This document shows, in pieces, positions 44,494 to 52,107 of a stretch of DNA of 64,000 nucleotides. Origin of the DNA: Myxococcales bacterium (GTDB lineage: Bacteria > Myxococcota_A > Polyangia > Polyangiales > Polyangiaceae). The stretch's first letter is position 1; each line of letters starts with the position of its first letter. The DNA lies in NCBI GenBank assembly GCA_016706225.1, contig JADJKB010000021.1, positions 992,001 through 1,056,000 on the forward strand, written 5' to 3'. A model generated the notes under the pieces. That model was not told the DNA's origin. It did not search any database and saw only the letters and a list, made by a program, of their open reading frames with translations. The position numbers and the translations under genes were made by a program.

Positions 44494-46137
44494 TCAGCGC
44501 TCGCCCCGCGTCAGGATCACCTCCACCACCGGACGGGCGGCGGAGATGTCCGTGACACGCCGACGCACGGCTCGTCGGATCTCGTCTTCGAGATCCACGC
44601 CGCGCAAACCTCGGGCTCGGGCCAGTGCAGCCACGACGTCGCGAGCGATGCTCTTGAGCGCCCCGGCGTCGCCGTCGACCGCTGGCACACCCCGCGAGAG
44701 GACACTCGGCGGACCTTCGGCCTCACCCGAGTCCGCCACGGACACACTGACGCAGATGAGGCCCGAGCGCCCCAGCTCGGCGCGCTTCTTGAGCACGTCC
44801 GCGGGCAACGGCTCGCCGCGCGGCGCGACCGCGATGCGACCGTGCACGACCCGCTGGTCGAGGGAGAGGCCCTCGTCGCCAGAAAAACGGACACTCTGGC
44901 CGTTCTCCACCACGACCCGCTGGGCAATCCCGAGCTCGGCAGCGAGCGCCGCATGGCGTGTCATGTGGGCCAGCGTTCCGTGAAGCGGAATGAACGCCTG
45001 CGGCCGGATCAGCTCGATCATGCGCCGTTGTTCGGAGCGACCGGCGTGCCCGCTGGTGTGCACGCCGGGATCGGAAATCCTGGTGTGGAGTAGCACCTTG
45101 CGCCGCAGGAGGTCGTTCATCAAACCGAGCACGGGCCGCTCGTTGCCGGGGATCACCCGGGATGAAAAGACCACGCTGTCGCCTTCTTCTAGGGTCAGGT
45201 GTGGATGAACCCCCGCGGCGAGCCGACTCATGGCGCTGTTCGGCTCTGCTTGCGTCCCGCCGGCTAGCACGAGCAATCGGCTGCGCGGCAGGCTCCTGGC
45301 ATCCTCGGCGGCCACGACCAGATTGCTGGGCCACGCCAGGCGCTTGATCTGGCTCGCGACCTCCCGCTGGGTGAGGAGGCTGCGACCCAAAAGACAGATC
45401 TTGCGCTCGGTACGCACCGCGATCTCACCCAGGGAAATCAGGCGCTGGATGTTGCTGGCGAACATCGCGACGATCACCCGACCCGATGCCTCACGGACCA
45501 GACGTTCGAGAGCCTGAGCGACCTCCCGCTCCGAGCCCTGGCGCTCGGGAGTGTCGATGTTCGTGCTGTCGCTGAGCATCAAACCGACACCGCGCTCGCC
45601 AATCGCTTCCAGGCGCGCCACATCGCTCGGCTCTCCGTCCGGCGGATCGGGATCGAAGTTGAAGTCGCCGGTGTGAAACACGAATCCCGCCCGAGTCTCG
45701 ATGCAGAGCGCGCTGGCTTCGACGATGGAGTGGGCGACCCGTACCACCTCGACCTCGAAGGGACCGACTCGATGGCTCGATCCCGCGTGCACCTCGCGCA
45801 GGTCGAGCTCACCGGGCTTGAAGTCGTGCTCAGCCAGCCGGCGGCGCGCCAAGGACAACGCGTGCGGCGGACCAAACACCGGGACATCCAGGCGGTCGAG
45901 CAGGTAGGGCAGGCCCCCGATGTGGTCCTCGTGACCGTGGGTGACGAACACACCGTGAAGGCGCTCCGCGTTCTGCTCCAGCCACGTGAAGTCTGGGTGC
46001 AGGACGTCGACGCCCAGATCATCGTGGGGGAAGCTGGTACCGGCGTCGATGACCAGGATGCCGTCGTCCTGCTCGATGGCGAGGCAGTTCATGCCGATTT
46101 CGCCGAGACCACCCAACGGCACGATGCGGATACTCAA
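44494..46137 (-). CDS. rnj: Ribonuclease J
   Basis: 547 residues. Starts at a TTG (46137) preceded by GGAG at 6 bases; the start LGGLGEIGMN is the invariant first motif. The metallo-beta-lactamase motif THGHEDHIGG gives H67, H69, D71 and H72; HTGDFNFD and the later SGHAGRSE / PLHGTLAH complete the beta-CASP and RNase J signature. RNase J acts as a 5'-3' exonuclease and endonuclease in RNA maturation and decay. Divergent from the rhodanese gene. Confidence 0.95.
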   Translation of the reverse strand: MSIRIVPLGGLGEIGMNCLAIEQDDGILVIDAGTSFPHDDLGVDVLHPDFTWLEQNAERLHGVFVTHGHEDHIGGLPYLLDRLDVPVFGPPHALSLARRRLAEHDFKPGELDLREVHAGSSHRVGPFEVEVVRVAHSIVEASALCIETRAGFVFHTGDFNFDPDPPDGEPSDVARLEAIGERGVGLMLSDSTNIDTPERQGSEREVAQALERLVREASGRVIVAMFASNIQRLISLGEIAVRTERKICLLGRSLLTQREVASQIKRLAWPSNLVVAAEDARSLPRSRLLVLAGGTQAEPNSAMSRLAAGVHPHLTLEEGDSVVFSSRVIPGNERPVLGLMNDLLRRKVLLHTRISDPGVHTSGHAGRSEQRRMIELIRPQAFIPLHGTLAHMTRHAALAAELGIAQRVVVENGQSVRFSGDEGLSLDQRVVHGRIAVAPRGEPLPADVLKKRAELGRSGLICVSVSVADSGEAEGPPSVLSRGVPAVDGDAGALKSIARDVVAALARARGLRGVDLEDEIRRAVRRRVTDISAARPVVEVILTRGER

Positions 46138-46223
46138 ATGAAGCTCCGAGAGAAGAAGAGCGAGGAGCCTAGCCGACTCGTGCCGACGGGACTACGTTCG
46201 GCGCTTCGACTCGGAGGCCCCCC

Positions 46224-46658
46224 GTGAGCGTGAAGAGCGTATCGCCGCAAGAAACCCAGACCTTGCTCGCCGAGGGCGCCGTGTACGTCGACGTGCGCAG
46301 CGAACCCGAATTCGACGCGGGCCACCCTCCCGGCGCGCTCAACGTGCCCCTGCTGCACGCCGGGCCCGCCGGCATGCTGCCCAATCCCGAGTTTCTCGCG
46401 GTGATGCAGCAGTGCTTTGGCAAACACGAGAAGCTGGTGATGGGCTGTCGCTCGGGGCAGCGCTCGATGCGAGCCGCCGAAATGCTGCTCGGTGCTGGTT
46501 TCACCGACGTGGCCAACCTGACCACCGGCTGGGAAGGCAGCCGCGACGCATTCGGACGGGCTTCGCCGGGTTGGCGTGCCCAAGGCCTTCCCGTCGAGCT
46601 CGGCAAACCCGAAGGCCAACGCTACGACGACGCCAAACAGCGCAAGCCGCCCGGATGA
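46224..46658 (+). CDS. Rhodanese-domain protein
   Basis: 144 residues from a GTG with a GGAGG site 6 bases upstream. Single rhodanese fold: VYVDVRSEPEFDAGHPPGALNVPL, and the active-site Cys C75 in VMGCRSGQRSMRAAEMLLGAGF. The protein should transfer sulphur to thiol acceptors or act in sulphur relay. The last 10 codons before the stop coincide with the left copy of the 32-base direct repeat, so its tail (DDAKQRKPPG) may be altered compared with homologues. Confidence 0.9.
   Translation: MSVKSVSPQETQTLLAEGAVYVDVRSEPEFDAGHPPGALNVPLLHAGPAGMLPNPEFLAVMQQCFGKHEKLVMGCRSGQRSMRAAEMLLGAGFTDVANLTTGWEGSRDAFGRASPGWRAQGLPVELGKPEGQRYDDAKQRKPPG
46624..46655. repeat. 32-base direct repeat, left copy
   Basis: Identical to 50478-50509 over 32 bases, beginning ACGACGACGCC and ending CCGCCCGGA; the flanking bases differ on both sides. 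It overlaps the last codons of the rhodanese gene and ends just before its TGA. With the right copy it brackets about 3.8 kb that carries gene fragments at each end. Confidence 0.95.
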
Positions 46659-46772
46659 ACTTCCCGGCGCGAAGCACAGCACTCGCAAGCCCTGCCAACA
46701 GCGAGAGCAGATCTAGATCGAACGCGAAGGTTCCGTCGCTGAAAGGGCGCTGTAGGACCAGGCGTAGGAGGT
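46656..46772 (-). pseudogene. Remnant of an IS91-type (Y2) transposase C-terminus
   Basis: On the minus strand a reading frame gives LLRLVLQRPFSDGT, then FAFDLDLLSLLAGLASAV, resembling the conserved C-terminal stretch of IS91-family transposases, in which a basic L-x-R-P-F-x-D-G-T motif precedes a D-P-L-x-L-L-x-R-L-A helix. The rest of the transposase is absent; on the right it is cut by a plus-strand gene fragment and on the left it runs into the 32-base repeat. The match is by eye and from memory. Confidence 0.5.
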
Positions 46773-47218
46773 TGGAGCTCCGGCTGCCAGATGCGGACAC
46801 CGCGCTCGTGCAGATCCAGGCTCGAGATGCGGCTGGGAACCTGGGCAACCCCGCGGCGGTCATTATCCGTCGCCCGAGACTCTCGGACTTGGACCGCGCG
46901 ATCGCGCTCGAGCAGCACGCCGAGGACCGCATCCTGGCAGGTGACCTCGCAGCGGCCCGCGCCGACATCGATGCATCCCGACCGTTCATCAAGCAGCAAC
47001 TCGCCGCTGCGGTGAAGCTCGCTGCGAAAGCGCCAGGGCCCAGCCCGGACGCGCATCACGCGGTCATCGAGCTCGCGCACGTCCTCGGCCTCAAATCACT
47101 CGCTCGGGCGCTGACCAAACCCCAGACGCTCGGGCAAGCGACTGTTGCCCTGTCGAACGCCCTCGCGCGGGAGATTGCCCTTGCAGGGTGGGCCGACGAG
47201 AACGGGTTCCAGCTGTGA
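46770..47218 (+). pseudogene. 5'-truncated gene fragment (end of an Ig-like domain plus helical tail)
   Basis: An open frame of about 149 codons starts inside coding sequence: the first recognisable residues ALVQIQARDAAGNLGNP read like the last strands of an Ig-like or fibronectin domain, with no start codon that would make a complete domain. A helical, Ala-rich part (DRAIALEQHAEDRILAGDLA, KSLARALTKPQ) follows. The stop overlaps the next GTG as GTGA, which suggests the two were once an ordinary operon. Upstream sequence appears to have been lost at the junction with the transposase remnant. Confidence 0.55.
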
Positions 47219-48627
47219 GATTCGCGCGCTTGGGCTGCGCGGCGGGTCTGATGCTCGTTCACTGCGGGAGCACCGAGCAAAGTCCGGGCTCGGGCGGCGC
47301 CTGCTCAGTAGGTTGCCCTGACGCTGGCGCGGGCGGTAGCGCTGGGACTGATGGGGATGCGGGCGACGCCGACGACAGCCCTCAAACGGGCGGCGTGGGC
47401 GGGGGAGAGGGGTGTGTCGACATCGTGGTGTCCACGCAGCTTCTTCAGAGTCCGGGCGACTACACTGGCCCGGCTGGAATCCTTGGAGGCGGCATGTGGG
47501 CCACCGACAAGGGCGTCCACGTTGCGTGGTGGGCCGTGAAGTGGCTACCGAAGCCCAATCAGCCCCCGCAGTGGGATTCCGGCCGGGTCTGGCTGATCGT
47601 CGACACGTTCGACCGCGACACGGGCACGCTGTTGGGCCAGAACTTGTTCGATCCCTACCCGCCCAGTGTAACGGCGAAGCTCAGCGGCCTCTACTCCGTC
47701 GGTGCCCGCTCAGATGGGACTTTCGTCGTCGGCTACGACTGGGTCGAGAACGGAGAGCGACCACAGCGGGCCATGCTCTTTCATGTCGGAGATGACAAGC
47801 CCTTCGCCAACGTCGTGCTGCCGGTTGCCGGCGACCCGCTCCTCATCGGTACGCAGTTGGCTGCCGGCTGGGATGGCGAAGCGTTTGCGCTTCACGCCTA
47901 CGGAGCGCCCCCCCAGTACACGCTGCACGTCGCACGCATCGACGAGACCGGTAAGGTGCTGCTGCCCCTCACCCAGTACGGCAGCATTCCCAACGTCTCC
48001 GCCAGCGAGCTTGGCAGCAAGACTTGCACTGGCCCAGAGAGTGGTCGGCCCTACGTCTTCAGCGCGGACACCGACAACTTGCTTGCGGGGCACGACCGGG
48101 CCGGCGCACCTCGGCTCGTGTGGCAGGCCCGAAGGTCGTGGACGCCATCGGGTTCCCGACGACGTCCACGGGGCCCACCGGCGCTCGCGGCCGACGCGGA
48201 CGGCGGCTGGCTCGGTTGGATCCAGACCAAACCGACCGGTGGAGACCTGGTCGTGCAACGCATCAACCTGGACGGCGATCCCACGGGCAACGCCGCGATG
48301 GGGTCAATCTATCCGCTCGCGGACCCCAAGGGCCTCTCCCGAATTGCGCTGCAGTCCGTGGGCAAGGGCGGTGCGCGTGTCTATTCCGCCTCGACAACGA
48401 AGCTCTACCTGATCCCGCTGGACGCGGCCGAATGGGGCACTCCGTCGCTGATCGTCGACAGCACGTCCACACCGGACTTCGATGCCCGAGACCTCAGCCC
48501 TTTTGCCTGGAAAGATGAGAACTGGCTCGGCTTCTGGGAGCAGCACGCAGGTTATGACACGATCTTGCGCGTGCTGAAGGTGAAGCCAGGCTGCGTTTAT
48601 CCCGGGCGCCGTGGGGCGGCCCAGTAG
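47215..48627 (+). CDS. Lipoprotein with two apparent compensating frame shifts
   Basis: 470 residues from the GTG at 47215. Lipobox L-V-H-C at about 17 followed by an acidic and Gly-rich linker. The body has propeller-like strands (VHVAWWAVKWLPKPNQPPQW, FVVGYDWVENGERPQ, GGWLGWIQTKPTGGDLVVQR). Residues about 305-320 (48128-48176) are abnormally Arg/Pro-rich, while another frame over the same bases reads GPKVVDAIGFPTTSTGP, in keeping with the rest. A missing G at about 48126 and an extra G in the run 48170-48173 would restore it. The gene stays open overall. Function unknown. Confidence 0.8.
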   Translation: MRFARLGCAAGLMLVHCGSTEQSPGSGGACSVGCPDAGAGGSAGTDGDAGDADDSPQTGGVGGGEGCVDIVVSTQLLQSPGDYTGPAGILGGGMWATDKGVHVAWWAVKWLPKPNQPPQWDSGRVWLIVDTFDRDTGTLLGQNLFDPYPPSVTAKLSGLYSVGARSDGTFVVGYDWVENGERPQRAMLFHVGDDKPFANVVLPVAGDPLLIGTQLAAGWDGEAFALHAYGAPPQYTLHVARIDETGKVLLPLTQYGSIPNVSASELGSKTCTGPESGRPYVFSADTDNLLAGHDRAGAPRLVWQARRSWTPSGSRRRPRGPPALAADADGGWLGWIQTKPTGGDLVVQRINLDGDPTGNAAMGSIYPLADPKGLSRIALQSVGKGGARVYSASTTKLYLIPLDAAEWGTPSLIVDSTSTPDFDARDLSPFAWKDENWLGFWEQHAGYDTILRVLKVKPGCVYPGRRGAAQ

Positions 48628-48640
48628 CGTTGCGCTGTAA

Positions 48641-48683
48641 GTGCTCTGCACTCCGCGTCTTGAACTCCTGACGTACAGAGCAC
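48641..48683. other. Inverted repeat in gap before J-domain gene
   Basis: Perfect 8-base inverted repeat GTGCTCTG (48641-48648) and CAGAGCAC (48676-48683) with a 27-base loop, in the 247-base gap after the lipoprotein gene. It could terminate that transcript or bind a regulator. No T-run. Nothing else in the gap looks like a gene. Confidence 0.35.
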
Positions 48684-48874
48684 CATGAGCCCGCGCTCGT
48701 GCGTTTTGAAGCTCGGGCGCGTAACCGATCACCTCGTCGGCTCATGATTGACCGAACCTCTGCCAGATGGTGGCGCAGCGCGGAAGCCGATCTTGTAGTC
48801 CGACTTGGCCACCTCAGCGAATGAGCGAAGGAACCAGGAAACCTGAGACTGCTGGTAGGCTCCTGGGGGGCCAC

Positions 48875-50371
48875 ATGAGACCACTCCGGGAGGAAGAGCG
48901 CCGATTTGCTCCGAGGCGGGTCGATGGGGTCGAGGTCGCGTCGTTGCCGTTGACCCCCCTCGAGGCGTTCGTGCTCTGTCAGCTCGATGGCGCGACCGAT
49001 CTCGACGAGGTGTCGGTGGTCACGTCCCTCAGCCCAACGGACGTCGGCCGCATCGTCCAGCGCCTCGTCGGAATGGGTGTCGTTCGAGCGGACGTACCGC
49101 GCCCCTCCCGCATCACCGGGCCAACGACCAATCCAGCGCGCCAGCGCGACCCGCGCCGGGACGACGACTCCGCTGCCCCGAATGAAGACAGCGTGCGACT
49201 GATCGGCGCGCGTCGCGCGAAGGTGAATCCGAGTTCTTCGGTCGAGCCCGCCGCCAAACGCCAATCGGGCGGCGGCGAACGAGCGCTCGTCGAGGTGGAG
49301 CTCGACCCCGAACGGCGAGCGCTGATCGACGATACCCACTCCCGCCTCGAAACGCTGACCCACTACCAGTTGTTGGACGTGGCTCCGCGAGCGGAGCGCA
49401 AGGAGATCAAGGCCGCCTACTTCTCCATCATCTCGACGTTTCACCCGGACAAATACTTTGGCAAGCAGCTGGGCACCTACCAGAAGAAGCTGAGTGAGGT
49501 CTTCACGCGCCTGACTCACGCGTACGAGGTGCTGTCGCGGAAGGCGTCGCGAGAGGAGTATGACCGCTACCTGAAGGCTCGCCGCGCCACTCGCTCCTTC
49601 GATGCGGTGCTCACATCTTTGCCACCTCCCGGCCCGAGCCAAACTCCGCCGAGCACCGCTGCCGCCGCGTCCACCGCGAGCTCGACGCCCGACGCCAAGC
49701 GTTCGGAAGAACCGCCTCCCGCGTCCGTGGCGGAGGCTGCGCCTGCAGCTGCACCCGGATCCGCCGAGCTCGGCTCGAAGCCGGCAGAACGGTCGGAGCC
49801 CCCTCCGGCAGCCCCGCCGCGCGGCGCGGGGCGGGCAGAAATGGCGCGCTTGGAGCAAGCGCAGAAGTTTCGACTGGCAGGGCTCGATGCGCTGCGCGAC
49901 GGCCATTACGTTTCGGCGGTCAACGCGTTCCGCATCGCCATGTCCATCACACCCGAGGACAGCGAGATCGTCGGTCTGTTGCTGAAAGCCGAGCAGACCG
50001 CCGCGCGGGAGCTCGCGGAGAAATATCTGGCGCGCGCCCAGTACGAGGAGCGCAGCAAGGACTTCGTCGCTGCCGCTCAGTCTTACGAGCGGGTAGCCGC
50101 GGGCCGGCCCAAAGACCCCAAGCCACTCGACTTGGCGGCGCGCTCGGTTCTTCGCGCGGGCACCGATCCTCGGCGCGCGGTTGGCCTTGCGCGCCGCGCA
50201 GTCGCCCTCGATCCCAGAGTGACGGCGCACAGTCTCACCCTCGCCGAAGCGTACCAGGCGGCAGGCATGCTCAAGAGTGCGCTGGCGGAGGCCGAGCGGG
50301 CGCGCTCGACGGCACCCAAAGACGAGGCCATTGCCGCCCTGTGCAGGCGGCTGAAAAAACTCGGCAGCTGA
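48875..50371 (+). CDS. J-domain protein with N-terminal winged-helix-like domain and C-terminal TPRs
   Basis: 498 residues from ATG 48875; the frame extends upstream but without coding character. Residues about 15-75 (PLTPLEAFVLCQLDGATDLDEV, VGRIVQRLVGMGVV) look like a small winged-helix region. The J domain is at about 160-230: THYQLLDVAPRAERKEIKAA, the HPD tripeptide in FHPDKYFGK, and YEVLSRKASREEYDRYL. A Pro/Ala linker precedes TPR units (AGLDALRDGHYVSAVNAFRI; RAQYEERSKDFVAAAQSYERVAAG). The HPD motif implies contact with an Hsp70. The family layout is common in myxobacteria. Confidence 0.88.
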   Translation: MRPLREEERRFAPRRVDGVEVASLPLTPLEAFVLCQLDGATDLDEVSVVTSLSPTDVGRIVQRLVGMGVVRADVPRPSRITGPTTNPARQRDPRRDDDSAAPNEDSVRLIGARRAKVNPSSSVEPAAKRQSGGGERALVEVELDPERRALIDDTHSRLETLTHYQLLDVAPRAERKEIKAAYFSIISTFHPDKYFGKQLGTYQKKLSEVFTRLTHAYEVLSRKASREEYDRYLKARRATRSFDAVLTSLPPPGPSQTPPSTAAAASTASSTPDAKRSEEPPPASVAEAAPAAAPGSAELGSKPAERSEPPPAAPPRGAGRAEMARLEQAQKFRLAGLDALRDGHYVSAVNAFRIAMSITPEDSEIVGLLLKAEQTAARELAEKYLARAQYEERSKDFVAAAQSYERVAAGRPKDPKPLDLAARSVLRAGTDPRRAVGLARRAVALDPRVTAHSLTLAEAYQAAGMLKSALAEAERARSTAPKDEAIAALCRRLKKLGS

Positions 50372-50395
50372 AGGCAAGTCGAGCTCGACGCGACG

Positions 50396-50479
50396 TCAAC
50401 CCGCGGCCGCGCTCCGCGCGCGCAGCGGCTGCAGGAAGAGGGTTTCCATCGCGCCCTTGCCCTTGACCTCGAGCGTCAC
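50396..50479 (-). pseudogene. C-terminal fragment resembling a class III nucleotidyl cyclase
   Basis: A minus-strand frame ending in TGA at 50396-50398 gives about 27 residues, TLEVKGKGAMETLFLQPL plus an Arg/Ala tail. The VKGKGxMxTxFL pattern is the usual end of adenylate/guanylate cyclase catalytic domains. The rest of the domain is missing: going upstream the frame runs into the 32-base repeat and then unrelated sequence. I read this as the stump of a gene lost by rearrangement. Confidence 0.5.
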
Positions 50480-50509
50480 GACGACGCCAAACAGCGCAAG
50501 CCGCCCGGA
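50478..50509. repeat. 32-base direct repeat, right copy
   Basis: Same 32 bases and orientation as 46624-46655. It abuts the cyclase-like stump and lies 12 bases from the stop of the minus-strand gene at 50522. The perfect identity suggests a recent event or a constrained sequence. Confidence 0.95.
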
Positions 50510-50521
50510 GCGTAGCGTGCG

Positions 50522-51373
50522 TCAGCGAAAGAGCGGCGTGCCGGGGCTCACCAGGTAACCGAGAATGGCGCCGACCGCGGCGACCAGGAGCGCAATGCCG
50601 ATCGAGGTGCGAGTCGAAGGCGCGCGACGCTGTTTCCAGGTCACGGGATTGGCGCGGAGGAGTCGCTTCGCTACGACCAGCGCGGTCTCGCTCGTCTCCG
50701 GTACACACAAGAGTGCAGCAACGGCGCTGATCGCCATCCGCTCGGGGTTGCCCGCCGCTTGTCGCTCTTTGAGGGCAACCGCGTAGAGCAGGGCCAGGGG
50801 CGGTGGAAGCGTCGAGTGTTTTTCCAGCGCGCCGATGATGGCGTCCCAGTTGGTCGCCGCGAGCATCGGTTCGACCTCCTTGATCTTCTCGTCGAAGCTG
50901 GCGAATGCTGCATGGCCCGCGGGAGCCGGCAGCGTCGACGCCTTGCGATCGACGCGGGGTTCTGTGGCAGGGTCCACCTCGATCGAGATAGGCGGAAGGC
51001 TCAAGAACCGACGTAAGAGGACGTCCACCGATGCATCACTCACGGGCCCGTCCGGCGCGGGTGTGGCCTCGGTGGCGGCGGGCTCCGTCGTTGGCGTGCT
51101 GGCGTCCGCCGGGACAGGTTCCGTCGCGGCGACCGGGCTCACCGCCTCGGTCGGGCTCGCGGCGTCGACGGAACCCGCGGCACCCAGGCTGGTTCGTTCC
51201 TTCGCCGCAGCGCTCGGCGCCGCGGGGATGGTCTCTTTCGCCGCATTGGCGCTCAGTCCCTCTGACCGTTCGGGCCCCGCCGCATCGGCACCCGGCGCAG
51301 CGTCTGCGGAGCCCTTGGGCTCCTCGCTGGCGGCGCTCGCGTCGGCCGACGGCTCACTGCTCTCGGATGCCAA
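50522..51373 (-). CDS. Tail-anchored hypothetical protein with disordered N-terminus
   Basis: 283 residues from a TTG start. The first 110 residues are Ala/Ser/Pro/Glu-rich and disordered. Residues about 115-255 are helical (DASVDVLLRRFLSLPPI, TNWDAIIGALEKHSTLPPPLALL). One membrane helix lies near the C-terminus (about 258-277: TSIGIALLVAAVGAILGYLV), so the protein is probably tail-anchored with the bulk in the cytoplasm. No family recognised. Confidence 0.72.
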   Translation of the reverse strand: MASESSEPSADASAASEEPKGSADAAPGADAAGPERSEGLSANAAKETIPAAPSAAAKERTSLGAAGSVDAASPTEAVSPVAATEPVPADASTPTTEPAATEATPAPDGPVSDASVDVLLRRFLSLPPISIEVDPATEPRVDRKASTLPAPAGHAAFASFDEKIKEVEPMLAATNWDAIIGALEKHSTLPPPLALLYAVALKERQAAGNPERMAISAVAALLCVPETSETALVVAKRLLRANPVTWKQRRAPSTRTSIGIALLVAAVGAILGYLVSPGTPLFR

Positions 51374-51423
51374 CCAACGGAGAATACGTCACCCGCGCCA
51401 CCTGGGGCAACCAACGGCCGGCC

Positions 51424-52038
51424 TCACCCGCCATCGGCGCCGGGCGGCTTCGGCGAGCCTTTCACACGCCGGTAATCGTCGGCGTTTCTTTCGATCAATG
51501 CCGCATCACGCGCGGCTTTTTCAGCTTCCGCGCTCAGCACCGCCGTGAACAGGGTGAGACCCCAGATGCCGTTGTCTCGGCGTCGGAACGGATAACGCGT
51601 GCCTTTCGTGGTCTCGACCGTCGCGCGCTCGCCGGCAATCTCGACCTTGCCGACCCCGGACAGGTCCTTTCGCAGGCGGTCAACCCAGCCGAGCCTGCGG
51701 GCGAAGAGCGCGAACACGTCGGCGCCGTCTGGCGCAAGTGCCTCGCTCGAATAGCTCTCTGCGAGACGCGTGCGTTCGGGCTCCGGGTAGTCGGCCAGCA
51801 CCCGGTCTCGGGCCTGTTTGCGGTAGGTCCGAATGGTGAAACAAGCGTGCTGTGCCGCGGTCTCGGTGTAAGCAAAAAACTCTTCCGGTTGCCCGAGATT
51901 CACCGCGCGCACCACGCGTAGATAGGCGCCTTCGGGCGTGCGGTCGCTGGGGAAGCGGAGCCAAGCCCAGGCAAACCACCCGGCCGGCGGCAGCACCACG
52001 GCGAGCGCAATCAGCGCGATCAGGCGGCGACGCTTCAA
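51424..52038 (-). CDS. Hypothetical protein with N-terminal membrane anchor
   Basis: 204 residues from a TTG start. The N-terminus is basic then hydrophobic (KRRRLIALIALAVVLPPAGW), an anchor or signal peptide. The mature part has helices and a late beta part (GKVEIAGERATVETTKGTRY, FRRRDNGIWGLTLFTAVLS), resembling exported domains of the DUF4440/NTF2-like kind in outline only. Function unknown. It lies 50 bases upstream of the preceding gene on the same strand, so the two may be co-transcribed. Confidence 0.7.
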   Translation of the reverse strand: MKRRRLIALIALAVVLPPAGWFAWAWLRFPSDRTPEGAYLRVVRAVNLGQPEEFFAYTETAAQHACFTIRTYRKQARDRVLADYPEPERTRLAESYSSEALAPDGADVFALFARRLGWVDRLRKDLSGVGKVEIAGERATVETTKGTRYPFRRRDNGIWGLTLFTAVLSAEAEKAARDAALIERNADDYRRVKGSPKPPGADGG

Positions 52039-52107
52039 GACGGGAGCGGGTCTACCACCGGATGCGATGGACGTCCCGGGCGAAACGGGATACCGAACTC
52101 GCTACGC

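Noticed and set aside
48494..50377. 627-codon minus-strand open frame
   Set aside because: It lies opposite the J-domain gene, whose domain motifs are unambiguous. The peptide is Arg/Gly-rich without motifs, as expected of an antisense shadow in GC-rich DNA.
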